Below, piece after piece: positions 20,531-31,609 of a DNA stretch of 64,000 nt; positions within the stretch are counted from its first letter, which is position 1, and every line of letters begins with the position of its first letter. The stretch is from Periplaneta americana. Its lineage: Eukaryota; Arthropoda; Insecta; Blattodea; Blattidae. Under the pieces are notes generated by a model that was given only the letters and a program-made list of their open reading frames with translations, was not told the DNA's origin and made no database searches. The stretch lies in assembly GCF_040183065.1 (NCBI RefSeq), contig NC_091127.1, positions 22,861,891-22,925,890 on the forward strand. Reading direction: 5' to 3'. The position numbers and the translations under genes are program-made.

Positions 20531-21328
20531 ACCTAAAATATTGTAGGCACATGAGATTTTTCATGTAAATTAAATGTATTATAGTAACATCATAGAATAA
20601 TTTTGATTACACAACTTTTAACACTATTTCACTTAGGGAATATATACTGTATTTCTTTCACGTGTTAAAATTAGATACCTTATTGTTTACTAGTGTTTCA
20701 ACCTGTTCTAGGTTACCTTTGCTAATTTTAATAATTTTGCTAAAAATATATTATTTTTAATAATACCAAAAACCAACTAACAGATAGAATTCCAGTTAAG
20801 TTATCTCAAAATCATCATTTGAGCAGTCCATTACAAAATTGATCATATGATATTTTTTATTTATGAAACCTACATAACTTCTTATAGTCACTTTCTGATG
20901 GTTCTCATCTTTCCTTGTAAGATTTTCTAGAGCGAATTTGCATAAATTCTGCCATTTTAAACAGTACAAATGCTTATGCTAGGGTAACTAAATCTCAAAT
21001 AGGTTAGACTACGACTTTTCTTAGTTTATACTTAGAAGTAGAAGTATATATTTCTTACATCACATATTCATTTGTATGAGGTCTCGCCCACCTCATTGAA
21101 TACTACACGGCTACTATGAAGTATCCAATATGTATTATTACTATTTAATACGAGAAAAGTTCGTACCGGCACCGGGAATCGAACCCAGGACCTCTCAGCC
21201 TCTCGTAAAGCTTTTACGGCCGTACTACCTGCATTTGAGACGTTACAAGTCATATATGCATGAGCGCATATTTAAATGACTTTGTGGCCATATTCAACAT
21301 TAGTTTGTGACAACTGCTAACAGTTAAT

Positions 21329-21834
21329 CATCATCATCTGTGGTCATACAGCCCTTTTAGTTTAGCCTTGACCTCCTTAAGAATTGCCGCCCAATCTTCC
21401 CTCTCTAGGGCTCTCCGTCTCCATCTCTTAATTCCTGCTTTAACTAGATCATCCTGAACATCATCCAACCATCGTAGTTTAGGTCTTCCTGCTCTTCTTT
21501 TACCACTTAGCGTGGCATCTAGTAATCTTTTAGGAATATTATTATTGTCCATTCTGATAATGTGGCCCAGCTACTCCAGCCGTCTAATTTTTATATCAGT
21601 GACAATACTTGAATCTTTATATAGTTTTTGTAGTTCAGAATTGGTCCTAATTCTCCACTCTCCCTTATCATAAATAGGGCCATAAATTTTTCTTAAAATT
21701 TTCCTTTCCCGCGTATTTAAGATGATTATTGCTCGTTCAGGTAGAGTCCAGGTTTCGCTTCCAAAAGTCACTGTAGGTTTAATAATTGTTTTATAAATCC
21801 TCACCTTCATTTTTTTGGAGATATATCTGGTTCT
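21329..21834 (-). pseudogene. LINE family 2, 5'-truncated copy with 17-bp TSD and (GAT)n tail
   Basis: The perfect duplication AACTGCTAACAGTTAAT (21312-21328, 21835-21851) encloses it. On the minus strand the 5' side reads KVRIYKTIIKPTVTFGSETW and RKILRKIYGPIYDKGEWR; the 3' side reads MDNNNIPKRLLDATLSGKRR, AGRPKLRWLDDVQDDL and ends GLYDHR. A stop (CTACTCCAG, W to stop) separates the two frames near 21570. The LINE's 3' end carries GATGATGATG, a short-repeat tail as in RTE-like LINEs. It is distinct from family 1 (different GRP motif and spacing). It lies at the end of the first monomer, so it postdates the array. Confidence 0.88.
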
Positions 21835-22306
21835 AACTGCTAACAGTTAATACATCACATATTCATCTGTATGAGGTCTCGCCCACCTCATTGAATACTA
21901 CACGGCTACTATGAAGTATCCAATATGTATTATTACTATTTAATACGAGAAAAGTTCGTACCGGCACCGGGAATCGAACCCAGGACCTCTCAGCCTCTCG
22001 TAAAGCTTTTACGGCCGTACTACCTGCATTTGAGACTTTACAAGTCATATATGCAGGAGAGCATATTTAAATGACTTTGTGGCCATATTCAACATCAGTT
22101 TGTGACAACTGCTAACAGTTAATACATCACATATTCATCTGTATGAGGTCTCGCCCACCTCATTGAACACTACACAGCTACTATGAAGTAGCCAATATGT
22201 ATTATTACTATTTAATACGAGAAAAATTCGTACCGGCACAGGGAAATGCAGGTAGTAAGGCATAAAAAGCACTACGAGAGGGGTTCGGCCGGCGCCGTGG
22301 ATCGTG

Positions 22307-22383
22307 TCCCGGCATAGCTCAGTTGGAAAGAGCGCTCAGCGCGCAGAGCTGAGAGGTCCTGGGTTCGATTCCCGGTGCCGGTA
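22307..22383 (+). other. tRNA-like module in array monomer 3
   Basis: Contains TAGCTCAGTTGG and GGTTCGATTCC, and matches 9512-9588 closely. The matching left arm of the palindrome is reduced here to GTACCGGCACAGGG, so the head-to-head partner and its B box are deleted. Confidence 0.7.
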
Positions 22384-22421
22384 AGGATTTTTCTTGTATT
22401 AAATAGTAATATATATTTCTT

Positions 22422-23100
22422 GTTATGCATACAAATAGTAGTTCATACTACCAATTCTAGCATAAACTAAACACGGCTTTCCAGATCAATTATCTGCTAC
22501 ACAGGAAAGAATTTACTATAGGTTTTTATACATAAAGATCGAAGTATAAACTACGAAAACCTTAGCAACAGCATTTACTTCAACTTTATGCATACCACTC
22601 AATAGCAGAAATTATAGGATACTATTAACATTGTCAACAAAACTGCCCCACTACCTTCTTTGTCATCTATAAATTTTGCACTTACATTCGCCGAGTCTCT
22701 AACACGGGTCTCGAGCTAGGAAACTAACTGCATCCTGCGCCCAGACTGTAGTAAACAGAAGAAAAGTTCCTTCCGCTGCTGTAAAATTCTAGATAGAAAT
22801 CAGGGTTAGTATGGGAACGAAAAGAAGGGGGAAGAAGGGTAGACGCAAAAATGGACTTCATAAGGCTCTCTTCGTTCAAAGGGCGGAAGACTTGAAATGC
22901 CGCCAGCGCAGATCATAAACAACAGAGAATTCCTTTGGCTTCTCTGAGCGTCTTAATTTACTTCACAGAGTTCGTGATGAAATGCCAGCAATAATACTCA
23001 GGAATTAACAGTGGCGTTCATCTGACCGAATTTAAAAGGAAAATTCACGGTTCCTTACAACGCTTTTACCATTTTAAACTCACTTAAATTCTTTAGTGGT
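22422..23100. other. Unassigned stretch
   Basis: Nothing recognisable apart from ordinary AT-rich sequence; slightly more GC around 22690-22990, without a frame I can support. Confidence 0.3.
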
Positions 23101-23115
23101 GTATTTATATAGTAA

Positions 23116-23413
23116 AAGGTAAAGGTAAAGGTATCCCCGTAACATGCCATGAAGACACTTGGGGGGCATGGAGGTAGAGCCCCATGCTTTCCATGACCTC
23201 GGCACTAGAATGAGGTGGTGTGGTCGGCACCACGCTCTGACCGCCTTTTACCCCCGGGAAAGACCCGGTACTCAATTTTATAGGAGGCTGAGTGAACCTC
23301 GGGGCCGTTCTGAAAGTTTGGCAACGAGAAAAAATCCTGTGACCACCTGGGATCGAACCCCGGACCTTCCAGTCCGTAGCCAGCTGCTCTACCAACTGAG
23401 CTACCCGGCCGCC
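23116..23413 (-). mobile_element. SINE-C, tRNA-derived SINE with 15-bp TSD
   Basis: The perfect duplication GTATTTATATAGTAA occurs at 23101-23115 and 23414-23428. On the minus strand the head is GGCCGGGTAGCTCAGTTGG with B box GGTTCGATCCC; the 3' tail is a CTTTAC repeat next to 23116. The body includes GGTCTTTCCCGGGGG. Both overlapping frames translate the SINE. Confidence 0.92.
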
Positions 23414-23620
23414 GTATTTATATAGTAATTCTTAATATACCGTAGAACATCATTTTGCGGAATTATATTCTAACGTTTTAATATTGAAAATTATTCCTTT
23501 GAAATATATTAATACAGATATTTTTATGTACACAGAGTAACACTGGTACCTATACATAAAATTCATTTGAGGCCAAGAAAGACTAAAAATGAAAATATTC
23601 ATGAATGATAAATATGAAGA

Positions 23621-23852
23621 GTCGACCTGGTTGGCAAGTTGGTATAGCGCTGGCCTTCTATGCCCAAGGTTGCGGGTTCGATCCCGGGCCAGGTCGATGG
23701 CATTTAAGTGTGCTTAAATGCGACAGGCTCATGTCAGTAGATTTACTGGCATGTAAAAGAACTCCTGCGGGACAAAATTCCGGCACATCCGGCGACGCTG
23801 ATATAACCTCTGCAGTTGCGAGCGTCGTTAAATAAAACATAACATATTCAAC
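23621..23852 (+). mobile_element. SINE-A, full-length with 13-bp TSD
   Basis: ATAAATATGAAGA is duplicated perfectly at 23608-23620 and 23853-23865. The head is GTCGACCTGGTTGGCAAG with B box GGTTCGATCCC. The body has the CATTTAAGTGTGCTTAAATG palindrome and the tail GTCGTTAAATAAAACATAAC. A young, complete copy and a good family reference. Confidence 0.95.
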
Positions 23853-23900
23853 ATAAATATGAAGACGACAAAACTGTACTAGAATTTCCACGTACGTTCA

Positions 23901-23935
<35 letters not shown>

Positions 23936-23971
23936 AATAATAATAATAGAATAATATTAATTACATAATAG

Positions 23972-24013
<42 letters not shown>

Positions 24014-24050
24014 TAGAAGAATAATGTTCATTACATAATATTAATAACAA

Positions 24051-24096
<46 letters not shown>
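23901..24096. repeat. Triplet microsatellite cluster: (ATG)n then three (AAT)n tracts
   Basis: (ATG)n at 23901-23934 changes directly into (AAT)n to 23949. Further (AAT)n tracts lie at 23974-24011 and 24050-24096. The segments between them share ATTACATAATA, so the cluster also grew by duplication. Confidence 0.93.
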
Positions 24097-24196
24097 TAAA
24101 AATGAAAACAGTAGCAGGGTCATTCCATACAAAATTTTAAGAATATGCCAGCGATGTCACGAATTTTTTTGGGCTTTTAATATAATAATGTTGTTA

Positions 24197-24270
24197 AATG
24201 TTATGTTTTATTTAACGAACCCGCAACCTTGGGCATAGAAGGCCAGCGCTATACCAACTTGCCAACCAGG
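24197..24270 (-). mobile_element. SINE-A, internally deleted, with intact 13-bp TSD
   Basis: Only the tail (TGTTATGTTTTATTTAACGA) and the head (CCTGGTTGGCAAGTTGGTAT to GCGGGT on the minus strand) remain. The middle, including most of the B box, is missing. AATAATGTTGTTA flanks it perfectly at 24184-24196 and 24271-24283. Confidence 0.92.
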
Positions 24271-24689
24271 AATAATGTTGTTATGAAACTAAATTAAACT
24301 GCCAACTATGACCGTCATATCATTAATATTTTAGTCATACGTATGACTTACAAATGGATGGAAGTTACATGTTATCCATCATTTAAAATATTCTAGACAT
24401 CCTATATGAAGTGTCTTCGAAACTAAACAGACGCCATTGTAAACCTGAATAACCATATTTTAAAACCTAAAGACTAATCCGAATAATATTAAGACATGCT
24501 CATAAAAAACACCTCATTGAAAAAAGAAATAGTTTTATATTCGAATACAACAAATTAAATCCATGCGAATTTCATTCGTATTAAAGAAAATCGTATATGT
24601 AATCCATCTCCCAAATTTTTTATGACTTTATCTCAAAAAACCTGTGAATAACTGTATCAATAAAATTATTAATTTTTGTTCCGACGGTT

Positions 24690-24831
24690 GAAAATCGCTT
24701 GCTATGTGTGGCGGTCGCAGTGTTCGCGAGACTTCACAACGATGAGTAATCTCAAACGTCCGTCTCCCTGACCTTGATCGTGCAACATTCTGTACGACGG
24801 GAGAGTCTACCTGCTGATCTCCTTTGTTCCG
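24690..24831 (+). other. Possible non-coding or 5' exon (speculative)
   Basis: A locally GC-richer block ends in TTGTTCCG/GTGAGTTATT, a strong match to a 5' splice site, and is followed by AT-rich intron-like sequence. A tiny frame MSNLKRPSP lies inside. No acceptor, TATA box or partner exon is identified. The flanks 24284-24689 and 24841-26040 show no feature I can name. Confidence 0.18.
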
Positions 24832-26044
24832 GTGAGTTATTTTTATTAAAAACTGACATGATATTTAAGTCAACATTCTGAAATTTTCACAGTGGAATCA
24901 ATATACCCCAAAAGAATTAAACACATGTTTTTTCGTCTGTAAGAAAGAGTTGCATTCTGTGTTTTATATATTTTTTTTAATTATTTTACGGTGGGTAACT
25001 ATTTATTTATTTATTTTTTTTTTCATTTCAGGACATTTATAAACAAGGCTCTCCTTTTTCGAATTGCATTAAAATCATTTTTCCATCTTCCTTTACATAG
25101 TAAGAAAACTTCAATGAATGAACCCGTGTTCTTTGCTAAACCAATATTTTAAATGCTGATTGCTGCCAAACTATGAAGGATATAAATACAGTATAATATT
25201 GCGTGAAATTCATATTTAGAACATACAAAATAACCTACTACAATATTTTTAACTCTTGAGACATCATCATGGTTCAAAAACATACTTTTTTTTGCATGGA
25301 ATGACCCAGCAATTAATTACACATTTCAGTACCATGCAGCACACCTTCAGCGCAGCGCCCCCTGTGGATCTTTGCCACTTAGGACCCCCCCCCTAGGTAA
25401 TTAGGTAGTCTATAAGTAATAACATCGCCCACCAGGGTGTGGTATCTCCCACTTTGAGAACGTCAGATCTTGATCACGCAGTCATCGCATTGATAGACAG
25501 TAATTACACTTGTCTTAACCCATTCTTGTAATAGGAACGCTCCTTGGCACTATGAGATCGTCTTCAGTATTCAAGACACAGGTAGAAATGTGTAAGGAAT
25601 AACCTTGTGAGTGTGACACTTCCCACGCTATTGACATTCGAAGTTAGCCAGTAGGAAGAGGAGAGACCCATGTTCACAATGCCTTTTACACATAGTGAGA
25701 AATGTCTGTCTTGTATCCTGGAGTGCAGATGTTCAATCCATGTTAGAAATAGAAAGGGATGTACAAAGTATCTAGAAGCTGTGGTTTCCTATACATATTA
25801 GATGCAATCGGACTAAGTGGACAAAATTCCAACCAAAATCCTTATTGGCGATATTATTAGGTTAATGCATAATTTCGTAGTGTTTTGTACGTCATCACAT
25901 CCTGTTCCTAGGAAACGGTTTATCATTTATCATTTGTCACTTGTTATTTTTTGTAGTATTGTGCTTGTAAGTACACCTTGAATTTTTCAAATTTGAAGAA
26001 CATTTCTAGGTGGAATGTCAAGTGGGGTGGAAGAAATACACTTA

Positions 26045-26110
26045 CGACCAGAGACCGGAAGTTTAGGCATTATGAGTCATTAAAATAGGCAGGCAAAAAG
26101 GCATTATAAA
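26045..26110 (+). repeat. Terminal fragment of a hAT-type element related to 32804-33728
   Basis: Reads AGAGACCGGAAGTTTAGGCA, then TTAAAATAGGCAGGCAAAAA, matching the left end of the 32804 element (AGAGCCCGGATGTTTAGGCA, then TTAAAATAGGCAGGCATATA). The other end is absent. Confidence 0.65.
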
Positions 26111-26114
26111 TAGC

Positions 26115-26290
26115 TAAAATCTATACTAGTAATAAATCTGTAGCCAAAATTTTTCTGGTAATTTTCGATTTTCCAAAAATAATTGGTGTTAACATGTATA
26201 ATTAACCATCCTGAAACCGAAAATCGCTTTTTTTTTTTAATTTTTATTTGTATGTCTGTCTGTCGATCTGTCTACCCTACAATACAGCAG
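26115..26290 (-). repeat. Fragment of the repeat at 49122-50314 (end part)
   Basis: On the minus strand: the GACAGACAGACATACAAAT region, then GCGATTTTCGGTTTCAGGAT, TGGTTAATTATACATG, ATCGAAAATTACCAG and TACTAGTATAGAT. The same series occurs at 50171-50314. Confidence 0.75.
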
Positions 26291-26327
26291 GCTACCAGAT
26301 AATCATACCGTAATTGACATCCCTAGC

Positions 26328-26990
26328 ATGGAATACTCATACATCGCAAGGAATACTGAAAAGAAAGGCTTGGTTGCGGATGTGAGCAGTGTTCAGCAGA
26401 GATGGTGCTGTGATTTTCGTAATCAGCATGTGTGGGCTGATGAAAATCCCCATGCAATTGAAGAAACAAGGCATCAGCACCGATTCTCAATCAACTTATG
26501 GGCAGGCGTTACTGACGATAGATTAAGGGCCATACGTGCTATCACAGAGATTAACTGGTGCTGGTTATCAGGACTTTCTTATTAACGTATTGCCTACCTT
26601 GCTGGAGTATGTGCCATGTCAGCAAAGACTACAGATGTGGTTCGTGTATGATGGCACACCAGCACATTTTTCCACAATGAGCGTGAACACCTGACGCTGA
26701 CATTTCAGGACCGCTGGATTGATTGGGGGAGGCCCCACACCTTGGCCTGCTCGTTCCTCAAATCTAAATCCTCTAGACTTTTGGTTATCGAGAACAACCA
26801 GGTCAATTTCGAAGAGTGCGTTATTCCTTACGCCGAAGGGCAGAGAAATACATTGCCATGAATGGACGTCACATTGAGCACCTCCTATGAACAAGTGTTC
26901 AGATCTCAGAAAGTATGTGTTGTAAGACCCATGTTTATGAGACATTTTTTCTTGTTTTGATGGATACTAGCACCTCCTAAAATAATGCAT
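26328..26990 (+). pseudogene. Decayed DDE transposase (insect IS630/Tc1/mariner-type)
   Basis: Frame 1 (26328-26582) reads WCCDFRNQHVWADENPHAIE and HQHRFSINLWAGVTDDRLRA, the middle of an abundant insect transposase with a DDE fold. After frame changes QMWFVYDGTPAHFS carries a catalytic aspartate in the DGxPAHF motif, and GPTPWPARSSNLNPLDFWL carries the region of the third acidic residue. Near 26940 MFMRHFFLF and then an AACACCCTGTATA terminus end the element. At least three frameshifts or stops are present. The N-terminal helix-turn-helix part is not found upstream. A relative lies at 43300-43845. The TIR TACAGGGTGTTAAAAAG is visible on the right only. Confidence 0.75.
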
Positions 26991-27393
26991 ACTTTTTAAC
27001 ACCCTGTATATTTATTCGTAATTTTTATTTTGAACTAAGTCTGAAACATTTGTGTGCTATGACTGTAAGCACGCAAATTTCGGATAGAATTTTACAATAA
27101 TTATAGACAACAATTCTTTGTCGTGAATTCAGGAGTGTTCGATAAAACTGATATAAAAATTGTTCCTTTCTTTCAATAAACACAGCTTCAACTATTGTGC
27201 CGAATTCACCGCAATACCATGGATAAAACTAGTTATTATATACGATGATAAATGTAGAAGAAGAAATCGATATTCCAATACAGGAGGTAAGCGGTTAACA
27301 TTATGCTTTACTGGACATTCTGAAAGCAGGATTATTTGGCGGAAGTCAAAAGAACTTTATGCCATTAATCATTCCCGTCACCTTTTGTCAGAG
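26991..27393. other. Unassigned stretch
   Basis: Contains a 78-codon plus frame (27160-27396) with no recognisable motif. Confidence 0.3.
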
Positions 27394-27957
27394 TGAAACA
27401 TGAACAGGAAACAAAATTAATCATTTTAAGGGTAAGGTTTTGAGAAATATGTATATTTGGGCATCTTAATACATAACCAATGCACACAAAAACAAATTAA
27501 ACTATGAACAAGTTTATAATAATTGTAAGTCTAATACATGTGTAAAAAAAATTAAATAGGACTGTCATATAATTTCTTGTTAGGCCAAGACACCTGACAA
27601 TAAATAATGAAAATATTTTAGACGTTCAGTTAGTCGGTTCCCTACACATTTAATTATTAATAACATTTTAACGTGGAAACGTTTTTCTATGTACAACTCG
27701 AAAACAAAAAACAAAAAAAAACTAACAAAAATTACCTTCCGTAAGTGAAACAAGAACGGGAAACAAAATTAATCGTTTTTAAGCGTAAGAGTTTGAGAAA
27801 TAAGTATATTTTGAGTAGTTTAATACCTAATCAATGCACACAAAAACAAACTAAACTATTTCTAAAAACACTAGATACGGTTGTCATTTAATTTATTATG
27901 ACATAAACAATGAAAGTATTTTAGACCTTCAGTTAGTGCGTTCCCTACTTACTTACG
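27394..27957 (+). repeat. Direct duplication of about 210-250 bp, offset about 350 bp
   Basis: The first copy starts GTGAAACATGAACAGGAAAC (near 27394) and the second GTGAAACAAGAACGGGAAAC (near 27747). Both continue through CAATGCACACAAAAACAAA and end in TTCAGTTAGT then CGTTCCCTAC. They are separated by about 100 bp of unique AT-rich DNA. Confidence 0.85.
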
Positions 27958-29106
27958 GGTTTTAGAAAACCCGGAGGTTCATTGCCACCCTTACATAAGC
28001 CCGCCATCAGTCCCTATTCTGAGCAAGATTAATCCAGTCCCTACCATCATATCCCACCTCTCTCAAATCCATTTTAATATTTCCTCCCCTGTACGTCTCG
28101 GCCTCTCCAAAAGTCTTTTTTCCCTCCAGCCTCCCAAATTCAGGATTCGCCCATACGTGCTACATGCCATGCCCATCTAAAATATCTGGATTTAGTGTTC
28201 CTAATTATGTTAGGCGAAGAATACAATGCGTGCAGTTCTACGTTGTGTAACTTTCTCCATTCTCCTGTAACTTCATTCGGGCTATTCCATATGAAATCGA
28301 TCAGTAAAAAACCTCGCATTTTTTAATACTCTAATTTTTTCCCTATTTATACAAGATGCTGAGGAGAGTGCATTTTCAAAAATATACTATCTAAAAACAA
28401 ACGGTTTTCGTACTATTGAGCGACAAATTTAGCGTATTTTATAAAAACAAGCCTCTTTCAGCGCTCAGAACTCTGGAACCGTTTCCTGCAGAACATTGAA
28501 CGTGAGCTCATTTTGAAGATGACGTTTGGTAGGTTATGATAAGAAGTAATACTTATTTTTATTGTATACAAAGAGAGAGATAATTTGATTTTACTTACGT
28601 TTAGGCTTTTTGTCCATTTGTAAAAATGTAAAAAATATTGAAAAAAAACTTATATTATTAAGAGGGATTCGGCATTGTTTGCTTATTGGCTCGGCAATAA
28701 GTTTCGAGGGTATTAAATAAATTATTTTCACACGCCTAGACTTGAACGGCGCAGTACCGCATGCACTGGCCGAGAGCTGAAGATAAGCGAGCGTTGGGCG
28801 TCATTTTACTCCTGTGTTTACGAAAACTTATGATAAAGCTAGTCCAGCTATGCGCTGCTAGACGACACGTCACGTGTTTATGTCTCCTGGCCTTGCTTGA
28901 AAAAAGCTAGCTCCCGCCTCACAGTCAGCTGGTTAATTCAAACTTTGCATAAAGCATTGTATCACAGTTGTCAACGGACAGAAAAAGTTTCATTGCATTT
29001 GAAAATTTCAAGGTCAATTTTCTCTATATTTCGGTCGATTTGAGATGGAATAGCCCATTCCTCTTAGCCCCAAATATTTTCCTAAGCACCTTACTCTCAA
29101 ACACCA
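27945..29106 (-). pseudogene. LINE family 1 fragment, split by a TIR element
   Basis: The plus strand shows the complement of the family-1 C-terminus from AAAACCCGGAGGTTCATTGC to AACTTCATTC (28278), then a 778-bp insertion, then CTCTTAGCCCCAAATATTTT to about 29106. The junction text is exactly continuous with intact copies (CTTCATTCCTCTTAGCC at 17060-17090). Coding is broken by several indels; one removes the block between CCCAAATT and CAGGATTCGCC near 28137. No TSD for the LINE itself was found. Confidence 0.85.
28279..29056. mobile_element. TIR DNA element nested in a LINE, 4-bp TSD (ATTC)
   Basis: Ends are GGGCTATTCCATATGAAATC and, reversed, GGGCTATTCCATCTCAAATC. ATTC occurs on both sides (28275-28278, 29057-29060), whereas uninterrupted LINE copies have it once. 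About 778 bp without a recognisable transposase. A 4-bp target duplication that is not TTAA points away from hAT, mariner and piggyBac; the superfamily is unresolved. Confidence 0.82.
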
Positions 29107-29907
29107 TATACATTTCCGATAAGGGAAGTGTTAAGAATTTTTATTTCTCTCGAAATCTTGAAATATGTTTCTTTTCCTAAGGATACATTAAAATATACTT
29201 GAAAACATGAAAAGAAAAGCTTTTAAGTTGGTGCGACACTGTTTGAAAACCGTCGCCTGCCGAGTGTCGCGTCTTTCCAGACAGCAAAGTGGATGGCTGC
29301 TCATTATGGGGGATAGTAGCACAGCTCACAGGTAGAAGCGTGGAATTCTTTGATAGAACCGGTGTTTACTCCCTGGTGATATCACACGAGAGCTTTCAAA
29401 AGAAACAAATGGACATAGCGTTACCATAGCAACACTCCAGAGAGCGCGAGGAATTCTACAAAATGTCGTTCTCACAGGTACATCATGTATAAAAGAAAAG
29501 TCACACCACATTTCAAAAGTTCAAATATATAAATTAGACCCCTGTGCCTCATTTAACTCCTCTCTAAACGCAGACGCAATTTAATAACGCACGTTCGCAT
29601 GCTACGTATAAGTCTATAATCAAAATATTTACTGTATAATTAAAGGCTTAACAAATCATCCACCAACATATTTTTCAATCGCACCGCCTCCTTTCCACGC
29701 TGGTAACCCGGGTTCGAATCTCGACAGGTTCAACTGGAGTTTATAAATACAGTGTTTTGTGGTAGATTCCTGTTTCCCCAACCGGCATTCAACCATTGTT
29801 TCATTAATCATTCATCTTCATACTGTGTTATAAAGTTCTCCACCCATGGTGTACCAAGGGCAACGCCTTCGTGGCGGCTGAAAGAACTACAAGCATCTGC
29901 CTCGACC
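29107..29907. other. Mostly unassigned; tRNA-like B box near 29706-29730
   Basis: AACCCGGGTTCGAATCTCG near 29706 resembles a B box and may be an old SINE head. The rest shows nothing I can name. Confidence 0.28.
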
Positions 29908-29915
29908 CACTAGAT

Positions 29916-30122
29916 TAGGCCTGCAGAACTGTAGCTCTTGAGAGCGACTGCTTTCCTCCCTTTTTTTTACCCCACCCACCTTTTCTACCTGTGCGGTCAC
30001 GGTGTTCTAGTTACGCTCGGCTGCATCAACATTCATTCTCGCGGCGGAAGTCGATCATCCCCAATAGAAGTGGAGTGAGGCTGACGTCATAGTTCCCCTA
30101 CTTTGCGAGTTCTGCAGGCCTG
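29916..30122. mobile_element. hAT-type MITE with perfect 8-bp TSD
   Basis: Ends TAGGCCTGCAGAACT and (reversed) CAGGCCTGCAGAACT; CACTAGAT duplicated at 29908-29915 and 30123-30130. Only about 15 bp of each end is inverted; the 207-bp body has no coding. Confidence 0.85.
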
Positions 30123-30130
30123 CACTAGAT

Positions 30131-31211
30131 GGCACGCTTGGGTAATAAAAAAAAATGAAAAAATTTCAGACTTCTTCATTGTTGTTAAAAGAACTTTATT
30201 CCCCCCCTAATGTCGCCAGGTTGTCTTCCGACAGTTCTGGTCTTCTCTCCTGGTAGTAGCGTAGGTGTAACCCTAGATTATATATACCCAGATTGCTCGG
30301 CGTTATAGGCTTTGACGGTAACAACTTTTGTCAGGTTTACTATACTACCATCTAGTTGCTACGTAAGGAATCACGTCGTAACTCCCATTTGAATTGCATT
30401 AGCGATTGTACTGCCATTTCGGGTTCGTTTACGGCGGACAGGTGGCGATCCTGGCGGTTGTTCTCTTCAAAGTGCAACCGATTTTAACATAGGAATGAGC
30501 AATCTATATGTGATCTGGGGTGTAACCAACGTATGAGGTTGGAGCACCTGGAAGGCGGAGTTATAGTCCAAATGTTCATTTAATACCCAGGCGATGTCAA
30601 GGAGGGCTATTTCTTTTGAAGAGATAACATAAGAGTTTTTTTTTAATGATTAGGCCTACTCAGATACCGCTCCAATCAAAAAGAGCAGTAACATACTAAA
30701 TGTGGTGTGTGCCAATTTTTCAAATTTCATTTAATTCAATCTAAGGGAGAAACATCCATATGAGAATATCATACTAAATTGTCTTTGTCGTAGCTCAACC
30801 GTAAGTGACTCATTCGTGCGCCAACAGACGGTGTTGTAGGTATCTCAACATGTATTTCGCAGTGTGTTTTTCATCAATATCTCAGAAAGTTGTTTTTGGC
30901 ACTTAGCACATTTAGAATGTTAGGTCCTCAATTATAATTGACGTTCTCATATCTACTCCACGTGTAGTAAAAACCAACGTTGTCGTATCTGGAGTTAATT
31001 GAAGGCGACCAAAAAATCAGTAATTTTAATTTCAATAACGAAAAGTAATGTTATATCTTAAAATTTATTCACTAAGTATAGTGGTGGTAAAAATAAATGT
31101 ATTGATGTCGGTATAAAAATAATTGTAACCAGGAATAATGTCTGCAACGAAAATTTGGCAACACCGTGCGTGTGAAATTTCCTACTTAGGCCTAATCGGA
31201 AGCTTGAACTG
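30131..31211. other. Unassigned stretch
   Basis: No frame, TIR or SINE recognised. Confidence 0.3.
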
Positions 31212-31213
31212 TA

Positions 31214-31609
31214 CAGTAGTGGAAAAAAAAAAAAAAAGGACCTACTCTTGTAGCTGATTTCAGAGCCACAGATTCAAATTTTTCTAGTCACAAAACACAT
31301 CCATCATGTATAATTAATTGTAACAATGAAATTTATTGCATTTGTTCGATTCTTACCGTCTTTTGTTTCCTTCTGTGTCTCAAACTTACAGACGAAAAGA
31401 CTTTGAGAGTTTTATTTTCATCTGGCATCAATATTACATTTCTACCTCTATTCGGCAAAGACAACTGCGTATTTTTTATATTAAATAGCAGTACATACCT
31501 CTGGCTTCACTATCCATATTGAAATTACCACAGTTTGACACAATACACAGTACAGGATTCTTTTGTATCAGCTACAAGGGTCGGTCCGGTTTTTTTTTTG
31601 CCACTACTG
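31214..31609. mobile_element. TA-flanked MITE with about 45-bp TIRs (Tc1/mariner-like)
   Basis: The left end CAGTAGTGGAAAAA runs to CTACTCTTGTAGCTGAT; the right end (reversed) CAGTAGTGGCAAAAA runs to CGACCCTTGTAGCTGAT. TA borders both sides (31212-31213, 31610-31611). At 396 bp it is non-autonomous. Confidence 0.82.

Larger units (their letters stand above)
21057..22409. repeat. Tandem array of 272-bp tRNA-like monomers, inserted with 12-bp TSD
   Basis: Three direct copies begin CATCACATATTCATYTGTAT at 21058, 21853 and 22125. The spacing is 272 bp once the LINE in the first copy is removed. Each contains GAGGTCTCGCCCACCTCATT and the ATTACTATTTAATACGAG end of the 9255 palindrome. Monomers 1 and 2 hold a B-box half of the tRNA-like module only; monomer 3 runs into a full module at 22307-22383. 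TATATATTTCTT at 21045-21056 and 22410-22421 flanks the whole, as if the array arrived as one unit. Confidence 0.8.

Noticed and set aside
23105-23425. Two overlapping opposite-strand 88-96-codon frames
   Set aside because: Both lie wholly inside SINE-C, bounded by its TSD.
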